Positions 35,458 through 43,416 of a stretch of DNA of 64,000 nt are shown one piece after another. Position numbers and translations under genes: made by a program. Source of the stretch: Rhizobium tumorigenes (GTDB lineage Bacteria; Pseudomonadota; Alphaproteobacteria; Rhizobiales; Rhizobiaceae). Under the pieces are notes generated by a model, which was given only the letters and a program-made list of their open reading frames with translations, searched no databases and had not been told where the DNA came from. The DNA lies in NCBI RefSeq assembly GCF_003240565.2, contig NZ_CP117258.1, positions 1 to 64,000 on the forward strand. Reading direction: 5' to 3'. Position 1 is the stretch's first letter. Each line of letters starts with the position of its first letter.

Positions 35458-36405
35458 ATGGCCGGCTTCTGGAATAAATCGCAGTCTCAGATCCAAGACG
35501 TCAATGGAAAGCCGATGGTCGGTGCCCGGGCGTACTTCTACAAAGGCGGCACGACAACACCGATCTCGGTCTACGGCCCTTATGCCCTGGGCGCGGTCAA
35601 CAAGTTGCCGAACCCAGTCGTCAGCGATGGAAACGGCTTCTTTCCCTCTGTCTTTTTCGACAGCGCCGACGAATTTTATCACGTTCGCATCACCACAGCC
35701 GGCGGCGTCATTATTCTTGATGCTGATGGCTTGCCCATCATTGGACCGTCGGGAGGCGCCGGCGGAGGTGGGGACAATCCTGTTAATCCGTATGCCGTCG
35801 CCACGACCGGCGACCTCAAGATGCGCTTCGGAACTGGCTTCATTCCAGGATGGGTGCAGCTCAACGCAAAAACCATCGGTTCGGCCATCTCCGGCGCCTC
35901 GGAACGAGCCAATGCCGACACGCAGCCGCTGTTCGAGTATCTTTGGAACAATGACCAGGATCTCGTCATCGTCGGCGGTCGCGGCTCGTATGCGGCCACC
36001 GATTGGGCGGCGAACAAGCAACTGACGCTTCCCGACGGGCGCGGCAGAACACTCATCGGCCTCGACACGATGGGCAACAGCCCGGCCGGGGCGATGGGTG
36101 GCGCAATTTTTCTTGGCTGGAACGGCGGCGAGGAGAAGCACACGCTGATCGTCAGCGAAATGCCGTCTCACAGCCACGGCGGCGTGACCGACGATGCCGG
36201 CAACAATACCCACGCCGTTAGTGGGACAGAAGCCGCAACGGGCTCAAATAACATCAGCTTTCGCGGCAATGGCGGTGAGCATTCGCAGAGCACCACGGCG
36301 GCCGGGCTCCATCGCCACGGCGTCTTCACCGAAAATGTCGGCGGTGGGTTGGCGCACAACAACGTCCAGCCATCCTTGGCCTGCACCATTTACATAAGGT
36401 TGTGA
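35458..36405 (+). CDS. Tail fibre / collar-domain protein
   Basis: This 315-residue receptor-binding candidate starts with a phage fibre N-terminal segment (MAGFWNKSQSQIQDVNGKPM; ARAYFYKGGTTTPISVY). After a glycine-rich hinge (GPSGGAGGGGDN) it ends with a tail-collar domain: LTLPDGRGRTLIGLDTMGNS, HTLIVSEMPSHSHGGVTDDA, and HNNVQPSLACTIYIRL at the very end. Histidine-rich collar ends of this type bind metal in T4-like fibres. It has a strong ribosome site directly after a terminator. Confidence 0.82.
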   Translation: MAGFWNKSQSQIQDVNGKPMVGARAYFYKGGTTTPISVYGPYALGAVNKLPNPVVSDGNGFFPSVFFDSADEFYHVRITTAGGVIILDADGLPIIGPSGGAGGGGDNPVNPYAVATTGDLKMRFGTGFIPGWVQLNAKTIGSAISGASERANADTQPLFEYLWNNDQDLVIVGGRGSYAATDWAANKQLTLPDGRGRTLIGLDTMGNSPAGAMGGAIFLGWNGGEEKHTLIVSEMPSHSHGGVTDDAGNNTHAVSGTEAATGSNNISFRGNGGEHSQSTTAAGLHRHGVFTENVGGGLAHNNVQPSLACTIYIRL

Positions 36406-36406
36406 C

Positions 36407-36751
36407 ATGTACGTTGCCTCTCTCCAGCCTGTTTCCAACCGCGAAGACTGGTTCGAAACGATCGAGCTTATCGATGACGACACCAACGAGGTCATCGCCG
36501 ATCTGAACGGCGTAACAGCCAAGGTCTACGTCAGCGACACCGGCCGGCGGTCTCGCGTCCTGTCCGGGACGACAGAAGACGGTCATATCGTGATTGATCC
36601 CCTGGGGGTCATCCAGTGGCATTTCACGGCCGATGAGATGAAAAACATCTGCGCTGGTACCTACGACATCGGCTTCACTGTCCAGCGCGACGGCATTGTT
36701 CAACAGGAACTGATCGGGACATTGCCGGTCGTTGATGGGATTTTAAGATGA
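36407..36751 (+). CDS. Hypothetical fibre-associated protein
   Basis: This 114-residue beta-rich protein (WFETIELIDDDTNEVIADLN; AKVYVSDTGRRSRVLSGTTE; GVIQWHFTADEMKNICAGTY; DIGFTVQRDGIVQQELIGTL) begins 1 bp after the fibre gene and overlaps the next by ATGA. The strand pattern resembles small N-terminal baseplate-binding domains of receptor proteins, but the role is unproven. Confidence 0.6.
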   Translation: MYVASLQPVSNREDWFETIELIDDDTNEVIADLNGVTAKVYVSDTGRRSRVLSGTTEDGHIVIDPLGVIQWHFTADEMKNICAGTYDIGFTVQRDGIVQQELIGTLPVVDGILR

Positions 36752-37443
36752 GCAGAACCACGATCCGCATGCGCGTGTTGCCACGCTTCCCGGCCCGCAT
36801 CTCCGGCACCAACGGCATTAAAAGCGTTCGGGCGGGCGCTGATCTGATCGTCAAGAACGATTTCAGCGACCTGATCCGCATCCCGGGCGTTGATAACCAG
36901 GCGAAGACATTTTTCCTGTCCTGGAATGCCGACCTCGATCTGTACTCGATCCTCTCGTTCACCGACCTCTTCTCTGCCATCCCGGGCGTGACTGGGTTCA
37001 TGACAGCACCGGTGTACGATCCTCAAGGGCGTCGATCCGATGTATTTGCAGGCATCCCAGCGGGCGGTATCTCATCATTTGCAACAACCATTCTCGATGA
37101 CGCGAACGGGGCTGCTGCCTGGGCAACGTTGGGCGCTTTGTCCTCCAAAGGCGTAAACGGCTACACAAAGGAGCCGGACGGCACAATTACCCAGTATGGC
37201 AAGGCTACCGGTGTCGGTAACGACTTTTCGGTTGTGCTGCCTGTTGTCTTCCCGAATGCTTTCCGGTCGGTAACTCTCACCCCGGAAGGGGTGACATTGA
37301 CTGGAATACCCACGTCAGCGCTAGCTTTCGCCGCTGACATCGCCACGCTCGGGGCATTCAACGTACGGCCTCGTTTCATCACCAACGGCGGCACAGTAGG
37401 CGTTGCGACACAAAATGTGTTTTGGAAAGCGATAGGGTATTAA
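36748..37443 (+). CDS. Tail fibre protein with gp53-like C-terminal domain
   Basis: This 231-residue protein has a short beta-rich N-terminal part followed by a linker with a fibre-repeat-like segment (FATTILDDANGAAAWATLGA). Its C-terminal domain, GYTKEPDGTITQYGKATGVG with VVFPNAFRSVTLTPEG, is typical of gp53-like fibre tips that form a beta-sandwich and bind the host surface. It overlaps the upstream gene by 4 bp. Two different fibre tips in a row (collar type, then gp53 type) give the phage more than one receptor-binding option. Confidence 0.75.
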   Translation: MSRTTIRMRVLPRFPARISGTNGIKSVRAGADLIVKNDFSDLIRIPGVDNQAKTFFLSWNADLDLYSILSFTDLFSAIPGVTGFMTAPVYDPQGRRSDVFAGIPAGGISSFATTILDDANGAAAWATLGALSSKGVNGYTKEPDGTITQYGKATGVGNDFSVVLPVVFPNAFRSVTLTPEGVTLTGIPTSALAFAADIATLGAFNVRPRFITNGGTVGVATQNVFWKAIGY

Positions 37444-37446
37444 GCA

Positions 37447-37924
37447 ATGAAACATGCAGTTTTTGACGCCGACGGTCTGCCGACCGCATTCTACTCACTC
37501 GACATAAACGGGGAGGATATCCCGGCAGATGCGATCGATATCTCGGATGAACAATGGCAGGAGTTCATCGACAACAACGGACATCGCAAGGCAGGACGGC
37601 GCCGTTGTCGAATATCAGCCGCCGCCACCGCCGCCGGCTATTCCGCTTCAAATTTCTGACCGGCAGTTTTTTCAGCAGCTTTCTATTGAGGGCCTTATCA
37701 CCGAGGACGAGGCGCTTGATGCTGTTGGACCCGGGATCATCCCTTCTTCCATGTTGGCGCTGATCAACATGCTCCCCATGGAAAACCAGTTCGCCGCGAA
37801 GATGCTGATCCGCGGCGCGACCACGTTCGAGCGCCTGCATCCTGTTACCGTTCTGATCCAGCAGCTCTACGAGTGGAACGACGCCAAGCGAGACGAATTC
37901 TGGACGGCCGCCGCCGCTCTCTAA
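37447..37924 (+). pseudogene. Tail fibre assembly-type protein, frameshifted
   Basis: The first part, MKHAVFDADGLPTAFYSLDI ... ISDEQWQEFIDNNGHRK, is typical of proteins that follow fibre genes. At 37590 the frame breaks. The expected continuation (DGAVVEYQPPPPPPAIPLQI, then RQFFQQLSIEGLITEDEALD and LYEWNDAKRDEFWTAAAAL) runs in another frame to 37924. The sequence after CGCAAG looks as if two bases (for example TG, restoring AAG TGG CAG GAC) have been lost. Whole length would be about 159 residues. Either the gene is dead or the assembly has an error here. Confidence 0.75.
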
Positions 37925-37953
37925 ACTCAACCTTAAAATCCGGAGATACCCCA

Positions 37954-38922
37954 ATGGGCGACATCGTCACCGCTCAACAAATTCGCGCGTCTGCACTCGG
38001 GACCGTGAATGAGAGCAACATGAATTCCGCACTGGTTTCTCTAAATCAGTATGGCGCGACGTTCGGCCTCGATAAACGGCATCGGGTCGCTCAATACATC
38101 GCGCAAATCATGCACGAGAGCGGCGACTTTCGATATGACCGCGAGTTGTGGGGTCCGACCCCGGCGCAAGCCCGCTACGATACCCGCACGGACCTCGGCA
38201 ACACGCCGGCCGTCGACGGTGACGGCAAGAAGTTTCTTGGTCGGACAGGAATGCAGCTGACCGGCAAGGCGAACTACCTCGCCTATGAAGATTGGTGCAG
38301 GGCTCAAGGGCTCAACCCTCCGGACTTCATCGCCAATCCGGACCTGGTGAACACCGATCCGTGGGAGGGCCTCGCCGGTCTCTGGTATTGGGACACGCAT
38401 GGTCTCAACCGCTACGCCGACCAGGGCGACATCGAGACCATCACCAAGCGGATCAACGGCGGTCTGAATGGCTTTGCCGACCGTCTCGCCCATTACACGC
38501 GGATCTCGCTTGTCCTTCTCGGCTACGCGCCGGATGCCGTTCGCCAGTTTCAGTCTGCCTGCGGCCTGTCGGCAGACGGTGATGTTGGTCCGAAGACGCG
38601 AGCGGCTTTGCATACGGCATTGCTGGCTCTGTCCGGAGCGTCGATCAAGGATGCCGGCATTCAGTCCGCGCCCGTCACCGATGACAAGGCCGTGGTCCCG
38701 GCCTCAATCGACAAGAAGGTGAAGGACAAGACCAACAATGCCGCAATCCTGTTTGCGGGCAGCGGTCTCGGCACGACCGTCATCACCAGTGCCGTTGGCG
38801 CCGGGTGGCAGACCGTCGTGGCGATCGGCGCCGTCTCCATCGTCGCCCTTGGTCTCCTAGTGCTTCTGCGGCGGCAGATCATCGCGGCGATCAAGGATAT
38901 TCGTGGCGAGGTCGAGGCCTGA
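37954..38922 (+). CDS. Endolysin: GH19-like lysozyme with peptidoglycan-binding and C-terminal membrane segment
   Basis: This 322-residue lysis enzyme has a chitinase-like (GH19) lytic domain: VAQYIAQIMHESGDFRYDRE, with the catalytic Glu in HESG; KKFLGRTGMQLTGKANYLAY; DPWEGLAGLWYWDTHGLN; TKRINGGLNG. A peptidoglycan-binding repeat near 185-225 follows (VRQFQSACGLSADGDVGPKT). It ends with a hydrophobic pair of segments (FAGSGLGTTVITSAVGAGW, VVAIGAVSIVALGLLVLL) and a basic tail. ATG 37954 follows CCGGAGATA; the frame is open to 37873. The next gene overlaps at TGATG. A membrane-tethered lysozyme could join endolysin and holin roles. Confidence 0.82.
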   Translation: MGDIVTAQQIRASALGTVNESNMNSALVSLNQYGATFGLDKRHRVAQYIAQIMHESGDFRYDRELWGPTPAQARYDTRTDLGNTPAVDGDGKKFLGRTGMQLTGKANYLAYEDWCRAQGLNPPDFIANPDLVNTDPWEGLAGLWYWDTHGLNRYADQGDIETITKRINGGLNGFADRLAHYTRISLVLLGYAPDAVRQFQSACGLSADGDVGPKTRAALHTALLALSGASIKDAGIQSAPVTDDKAVVPASIDKKVKDKTNNAAILFAGSGLGTTVITSAVGAGWQTVVAIGAVSIVALGLLVLLRRQIIAAIKDIRGEVEA

Positions 38923-39161
38923 TGCTGACCTGGTTGAAGATTGGTGTGGGCGCGCTGGCCGGCGCCTCCATTGCATTCACCTCCGGCTATTTCGTTGGTC
39001 GTTCTGCCGGCAAGCAATCCGTGCTGTCCAGCCTGCAGAGCGACCGCATCACAATCCTCAAGGATGGAAAAGAGATCGATGAAAAGGTTCTTGGTGCCGA
39101 TGATACTGGTCTTTGCGATCTGCTCGGCGGGTGCGTCGTGCCAGACAGCACAGGTCACTGA
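38922..39161 (+). CDS. Small membrane-anchored protein, inner spanin candidate (Rz-like)
   Basis: This 79-residue protein has one N-terminal membrane helix (WLKIGVGALAGASIAFTSGY) and a short periplasmic part (GRSAGKQSVLSSLQSDRITI). It directly follows the endolysin (TGATG overlap), and another exported small protein is encoded inside and beyond its 3' end in another frame. This is the Rz/Rz1 arrangement. It is shorter than lambda Rz, so the call depends on architecture. Confidence 0.55.
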   Translation: MLTWLKIGVGALAGASIAFTSGYFVGRSAGKQSVLSSLQSDRITILKDGKEIDEKVLGADDTGLCDLLGGCVVPDSTGH

Positions 39162-39300
39162 CCCATGCGACGTCCTGGTCGCGATCAATCCGAAGCCGGA
39201 AACCAATACCTACCTGGTTGCCAACGATCGTCCAGCCGCCATGGCGATAGCGAAGCATCGCGGCCGGTTTGACCTCTACAAATGCGCGGTGAGCAAGTGA
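39079..39300 (+). CDS. Exported small protein embedded in the previous gene, outer spanin candidate (Rz1-like)
   Basis: This 73-residue frame begins inside the preceding gene in a different frame. It has a signal sequence (MKRFLVPMILVFAICSAGAS) followed by Cys-Gln-Thr, which could be a lipobox cysteine, and a short mature part with further cysteines. Nested position after an endolysin and signal sequence fit an Rz1-type outer spanin. AAGAGA lies upstream of ATG 39079. Lipidation is not certain. Confidence 0.55.
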   Translation: MKRFLVPMILVFAICSAGASCQTAQVTDPCDVLVAINPKPETNTYLVANDRPAAMAIAKHRGRFDLYKCAVSK

Positions 39301-39341
39301 CGCAGTTCACGGCATAGTCATTTTATGCAACTCTGCGGAGA

Positions 39342-39626
39342 GTGTATGCTCTGCGAATGGATATCCTTTCAAGGTATCATCTGGCCCAACATGAAGAGGG
39401 CTCCTGGCATGTCATTGATGCCAGGACTGGCGGTCCGGCTGAAATTGAGGTCGATGGCAAGTTCTTCGTGTTCTGGAAGCTTCCGAAGGAAGAGGCTGAG
39501 CGCTGGTCAGTGTTCCTAAATCAGATCGCCACATTTCGTCAGCCAGCCCATTCTAAGTACCATGATGATCCGCGCCTATATACAGCGTTCAAAAGATCGA
39601 CTGCGATAGCGGTGTCGCAAACCTAG
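39342..39626 (+). CDS. Hypothetical phage protein
   Basis: This frame gives 94 residues from GTG 39342 or 89 from ATG 39357 (MDILSRYHLAQHEEGSWHVI...). The content looks like a real folded protein (GPAEIEVDGKFFVFWKLPKE; AERWSVFLNQIATFR), but I know no family. GGAGAG just before the GTG supports translation in this region. It lies between the lysis genes and a leftward membrane gene. Confidence 0.5.
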   Translation: MYALRMDILSRYHLAQHEEGSWHVIDARTGGPAEIEVDGKFFVFWKLPKEEAERWSVFLNQIATFRQPAHSKYHDDPRLYTAFKRSTAIAVSQT

Positions 39627-39663
39627 TCGTTGATCAAAACCCGCTCTCAAATGTACAGTAGAA

Positions 39664-39897
39664 TTATTTATCGCCAGTAACAGGCGGCTTCCCCGTGTCC
39701 GGCGAGTATTTCAGCTTGTCGCGAAGTTTTATCACTTCGTTGCTGCCTATGTAAGTGAATGGAGCTGACAATAAGATTGCTACCCAATCGCTGTCAGTCA
39801 TGTAGACTATTGCTATCGCAAAAATCATATAGACAAGAAGCCAGGCGAAAACCTTTCTGGTGCGCTTCACCGCTTCTTTTTTATAGGAAGTGTTCAT
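39664..39897 (-). CDS. Small membrane protein
   Basis: This 77-residue protein has two hydrophobic segments (VFAWLLVYMIFAIAIVYMTD and WVAILLSAPFTYIGSNEVIK), a basic N-terminus and a polar C-terminal tail. It is encoded against the late genes in a visibly AT-rich stretch. Role unknown; it is another moron-like gene. Confidence 0.5.
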   Translation of the reverse strand: MNTSYKKEAVKRTRKVFAWLLVYMIFAIAIVYMTDSDWVAILLSAPFTYIGSNEVIKLRDKLKYSPDTGKPPVTGDK

Positions 39898-40135
39898 GTG
39901 CGCGTCTCGATATCATTGAGGGAAGCCTACGCCTCTGTCACAGCGGAGCGCTTAGAGGTATCAGCGCGCTATTCCAAAATTGCGCCGGCCGAGGCTGTAT
40001 TCCAGAAGTCGTGATCGGCGCTCAAAGAGCATGCCGCAGACCACTACACAACGATATTTATAAGGTGTCGTAGTGAACCCCTCTCATTCTCGACGACCAA
40101 CCGAAAGAAACAGCAATGCGATGTGAGAAACGTCC

Positions 40136-40606
40136 ATGATGCTCGCCCATATCCGCGACAACTTCGCGGCGGCATTTTTCCCACGTCTGTCCGAATGGGC
40201 GGCTGCGGCCGGCGTGTTCTTGATCGGCCTGGTGCTTGCCGCCAATCCAGATCTGATGGCCACAACGAAGACGCAGGCCTATCAGCTAATGCTGATGATC
40301 GCCACGCAGCGGTCATGGGCCATCGGGCTTATGGTCTTCGGAGGCGCACGCCTGGTCGTTCTCCTGATCAACGGCGCATGGCGACGAAGTCCGCATCTCC
40401 GGGCAGCAATGGCTTTCTTTTCCTGCTTTCCCTACTCCCTCATCTTTCTGTCATTCCAGCCGACTTTTGGGATTTCCATGGTCCTGGCGTCGATCCCGCT
40501 GGGAATGGATATGATCAATGTGCTGCGTGCGGCTGGCGACGCCAGAACGATCGATACCAAAATGAATGCACAGAGGGCAGGAAGACGTGGACCAAGGCAA
40601 CCTTAA
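40136..40606 (+). CDS. Four-helix membrane protein
   Basis: This 156-residue protein has hydrophobic segments WAAAAGVFLIGLVLAANPDL, AYQLMLMIATQRSWAIGLMV with GGARLVVLLI, HLRAAMAFFSCFPYSLIFLS, and GISMVLASIPLGMDMINVL. A polar C-terminus overlaps the next gene by 41 bp. Proteins of this shape accompany lysis genes in rhizobial phages, and a holin-like role is possible, but no motif decides it. The start is at ATG 40136 or 40139. Confidence 0.55.
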   Translation: MMLAHIRDNFAAAFFPRLSEWAAAAGVFLIGLVLAANPDLMATTKTQAYQLMLMIATQRSWAIGLMVFGGARLVVLLINGAWRRSPHLRAAMAFFSCFPYSLIFLSFQPTFGISMVLASIPLGMDMINVLRAAGDARTIDTKMNAQRAGRRGPRQP

Positions 40607-40883
40607 TGAATACCTGACCCTTGGCGGTGTCTTCTTTTCCGGCATCATCATGGGCCTCGTCGGATACCTCAAGAAGCGCCCGGAGCATGCAGAGGCGAAC
40701 CCCGTTTTAGCCAGCGTTGGCCTTGAGCTTGGAAATCGCATGCAGATGGATGAGTTGATCAAATCAGTCGACCGCATTGGCGATATCCTCGAGGACAAGA
40801 AGCAGGTTGGCATCAAAGAAGGCCTGAAGGAAATCCTGGAGCGTATGGACGAAATGGAAAAGCAGCAAACGCGCCGCCGCTAG
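40566..40883 (+). CDS. Single-helix membrane protein with coiled coil
   Basis: This frame gives 105 residues from ATG 40566, or 98 from GTG 40587, which has AGGA just upstream and may be the true start. There is one membrane helix (YLTLGGVFFSGIIMGLVGYL) followed by a charged coiled coil (LGNRMQMDELIKSVDRIGDI, KEGLKEILERMDEMEKQQ). It overlaps the preceding four-helix protein gene, so the two may act together. Function unknown. Confidence 0.55.
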   Translation: MHRGQEDVDQGNLNEYLTLGGVFFSGIIMGLVGYLKKRPEHAEANPVLASVGLELGNRMQMDELIKSVDRIGDILEDKKQVGIKEGLKEILERMDEMEKQQTRRR

Positions 40884-40949
40884 GCTCTTTTTGAAAGAGC
40901 CGGTTCGCCTTGTCGCGAGTGAGTTCGCACGATCGACAAGTGGCAATAT

Positions 40950-41744
40950 CTAGTCTGGATGCGGGAACACAAACTGCGTTTTGCCCGTCAGCCGGTAGAC
41001 GACCAGACCCATCCATTCGTGAACGGCGTTGTCGGCGATATCAAGTGCATCGGCAATATTGCCGGGGGGAAGGCCGAAGCCGCCGGTTCCGGTACGGTAG
41101 TCAACCGGATAGGGCGTCACGGGGAAGCCGACAGCCCTGAATGAGGCGATCGCTCTCGGCATGTTGTAGGCCGATGTCACAAGTATCCAATTGTCGGAGG
41201 GCTGCGGTTTTGCCAAAATCACGCTTTCCTCTGCATTTTCGAAGGTTGTGCGGGAGCGCCGATCAGTTTCGATTTTCTCTGACGATATTCCAACGTCAAC
41301 AAGGACGCGCTGGGAAATGTCTGCCTCGGTTTGCATCTTGTCGACAACGAGATGCCCACCACCCCCTGAAAGTATAATGCGAGCAAGTGGATAGCGCCTT
41401 GCAAGCACAGCTGTTTGAAAGATCCGCTCGGCATTATTGTTGAGGGTGAGTGTGTTTCTATCCGCTGAGATATGCGTCTCTTCAGCTCCGCCAAGCATCA
41501 CGATGCCGGTCACAGATCCGGGTAGTTCCGGCACCGGGAACCGATTTTCCAATGCCCTCAGCATATACGGACCAACAGGGGACCAGCCTGCGAGGCAAAG
41601 CACAACCGAGGAGGTGCCGAACAACCAACAGGCTGTGCGTTTCCATCGAAGAAAAAGCGCCACTACACCAAACAAGCCGAACACGCCTATGAAATTTGAC
41701 GGAAGGCATACCGCCGCGATTAGCCCGTAAACTATGGAAGACAT
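40950..41744 (-). CDS. YdcF/ElyC-family (DUF218) membrane protein
   Basis: This 264-residue protein has two N-terminal membrane helices (about residues 2-50), then a periplasmic DUF218 domain beginning VTGIVMLGGAEETHIS with ARIILSGGGGHLV, SSEKIETDRRSRTTFENAEE, and NWILVTSAYNMPRAIASFRA. Members such as SanA and ElyC affect envelope integrity and peptidoglycan precursor use; the exact reaction is unsettled. It is a bacterial-type gene carried inside the prophage and read opposite to the phage genes, so it is likely cargo affecting the lysogen's envelope. Confidence 0.8.
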   Translation of the reverse strand: MSSIVYGLIAAVCLPSNFIGVFGLFGVVALFLRWKRTACWLFGTSSVVLCLAGWSPVGPYMLRALENRFPVPELPGSVTGIVMLGGAEETHISADRNTLTLNNNAERIFQTAVLARRYPLARIILSGGGGHLVVDKMQTEADISQRVLVDVGISSEKIETDRRSRTTFENAEESVILAKPQPSDNWILVTSAYNMPRAIASFRAVGFPVTPYPVDYRTGTGGFGLPPGNIADALDIADNAVHEWMGLVVYRLTGKTQFVFPHPD

Positions 41745-42019
41745 CGAGTGGCTACTTTCATCGAATAGTCGCCGTGAAGACGCCTTTTATTTACCTGGGA
41801 AGTCAACTCTTCCGAGCAATGAGGTGGCGCTCGATTATATCTATAACTCGTTAGAGCATTTTATCGTGCTTATCCATGTCGTGTTGCCATGCGTACCATT
41901 CATTATCACTTCGAGCGATCAGCTGAAACCGGTCGAGCTGCATCTGGACAGTTGGTCTAGAGCCCTTGCTGAAAGACACGCCAGGCGGTATCAGCCATGC
42001 ATGGTTGGAGATCTATCTA

Positions 42020-42385
42020 ATGAGGGCTATGGTTATCGCGACCGTCTTGGGCCTGCTTGCACCATGCGCTCACGCCGCTGATACGAAGGACGGTGTCAGC
42101 AACAAGGACCGATTGGATCTTGAGCAGTCGCTATGGGAAACCTACCACGAAGTGCTCGCCTGTCAGGCCAAAGCTCTCTTTTTCACAACAGCCGACATTG
42201 CAGCGTCAAAGCAATTCTTCCAAGGTAAAAGCGACCTTGTCGGGCTAGACCCGGCGGTTCGGGAAGGCATCCACGCCAAAGCTTCTGAAACGGTTAAAGG
42301 CATGACGATCAGCTCTAGATTTTGTGAGCACATTCGCAAGGGTCTGCACATCATTTGGCCGGATGCCCTAGCACCAGACAACTAG
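42020..42385 (+). CDS. Secreted hypothetical protein
   Basis: This 121-residue protein has a clear signal peptide (MRAMVIATVLGLLAPCAHAA-D) and a helical mature part with two cysteines (EVLACQAKALFF and SSRFCEHIRKGL) that could form a disulfide. ATG 42020 follows GGAGATCTATCTA; the frame is open to 41966. Its stop TAG lies in the CTAG target of IS copy 2, so the IS inserted exactly at the end of the gene without changing the protein. Family unknown. Confidence 0.6.
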   Translation: MRAMVIATVLGLLAPCAHAADTKDGVSNKDRLDLEQSLWETYHEVLACQAKALFFTTADIAASKQFFQGKSDLVGLDPAVREGIHAKASETVKGMTISSRFCEHIRKGLHIIWPDALAPDN

Positions 42386-43225
42386 GCAGTGTCCCCATAA
42401 ACGGGGTTCATCTTATTGACGGTGTGTGATTCAATCTCCTTGAAAGGAGATTGCCATGCGCCGTCATGAATTGAGCGACGAAGAATGGGCTATCATTGCA
42501 CCTCTTTTGCCGAACAATAGCCGTGGAATTGAACGTGTCGATGACCGCCGGGTGATCAACGGCATCCTGTGGCGTTTCAGGACTGGTTCGTCTTGGCGAG
42601 ATGTGCCGGAGCGTTATGGCCCGCGCACGACGCTTTACAATCGGTTCTCCCGATGGCGCAAGGCGGGCGTCTGGGATCGTCTTCTGGACGCCGTTTCAAA
42701 GCGTTACGATGGAGACATCGTGATGATCGACAGTTCTTGTGTTCGCGTTCACCAGCATGGTGCCAACGCTAAAAAGGGGGATCTGCCGATCCTTGCATGG
42801 GACGTTCGCGCGGCGGCCTGACGACAAAGATCCACGCTCTTGTCGATGCAGATGGCAGACCGGTTCGGCTTGAACTCACCGCCGGCCAAGCCGCCGATGC
42901 ACCGATGGCTGAAAAGCTGTTGAGCGACCTGCGGCCCGGCGCGACGATCCTCGCCGACAAGGCATATGACACCGACGCAATTCGTAACTTTGCCAAGCAA
43001 CGCAAGTGCTGGGCGAATATCCCTGCAAAGGCCAATCGAAAGCAGACATTCAGCTTCAACCGCTGGGTCTACCGTCAGCGCAATCTCGTGGAACGGTTCT
43101 TCAACCGTATCAAGCAGATGCGAGGCCTCGCGACGCGATACGACCGGCGCGCTGATAATTACATGGCCGCCCTCAAGCTTGTCGCGACGAGGATATGGAT
43201 CGCCTCAACTAATGAGTCCGTGGCC
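42385..43225 (+). mobile_element. IS5-family (IS427-like) insertion sequence, copy 2
   Basis: This second 841 bp element has the same ends and orientation as copy 1 at 18154, with TA inside CTAG on both sides (42382-42385 and 43225-43228). The two transposase frames translate identically to those of copy 1. The RBS-masking hairpin (42432-42453) and slippery heptamer (42773-42779) are also present. Confidence 0.9.
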
Positions 43226-43228
43226 TAG
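42456..43228 (+). CDS. IS5-family transposase, two frames joined by -1 frameshifting (copy 2)
   Basis: OrfA (42456-42821) and OrfB (42797-43228) encode the same DDE transposase as copy 1, with the A AAG GGG slippery site at 42773-42779 and the stop TAG formed by the target duplicate. The identity of both copies suggests recent transposition and that either one could supply transposase. Confidence 0.9.
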
Positions 43229-43416
43229 CTAACGTGGCAAAGTAAATACATGGTCTCACCGACATGCACTAGCGGCTAACACCGCTGGGCCGGAGTAGGC
43301 CAATCTCACCATCCTAGCGACTTGCATCACCAACTGCGAAACCGCCATCCCCAGCCCGGCCGCCGCAGCCAGGATGATGGCGCCACCAAGACCAAAGCTC
43401 CAATGTCTCTGAAGAA

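Noticed and set aside
35303..36025. 240-codon plus-strand frame overlapping the fibre gene
   Set aside because: It overlaps the collar-domain fibre in another frame and runs through the terminator; composition is Ser/Arg-rich noise.
18154..43225. A composite transposon that carried the phage late genes into place
   Set aside because: The outer flanks of the two IS copies do not restore the interrupted recombinase gene when joined, so no single composite insertion is supported.
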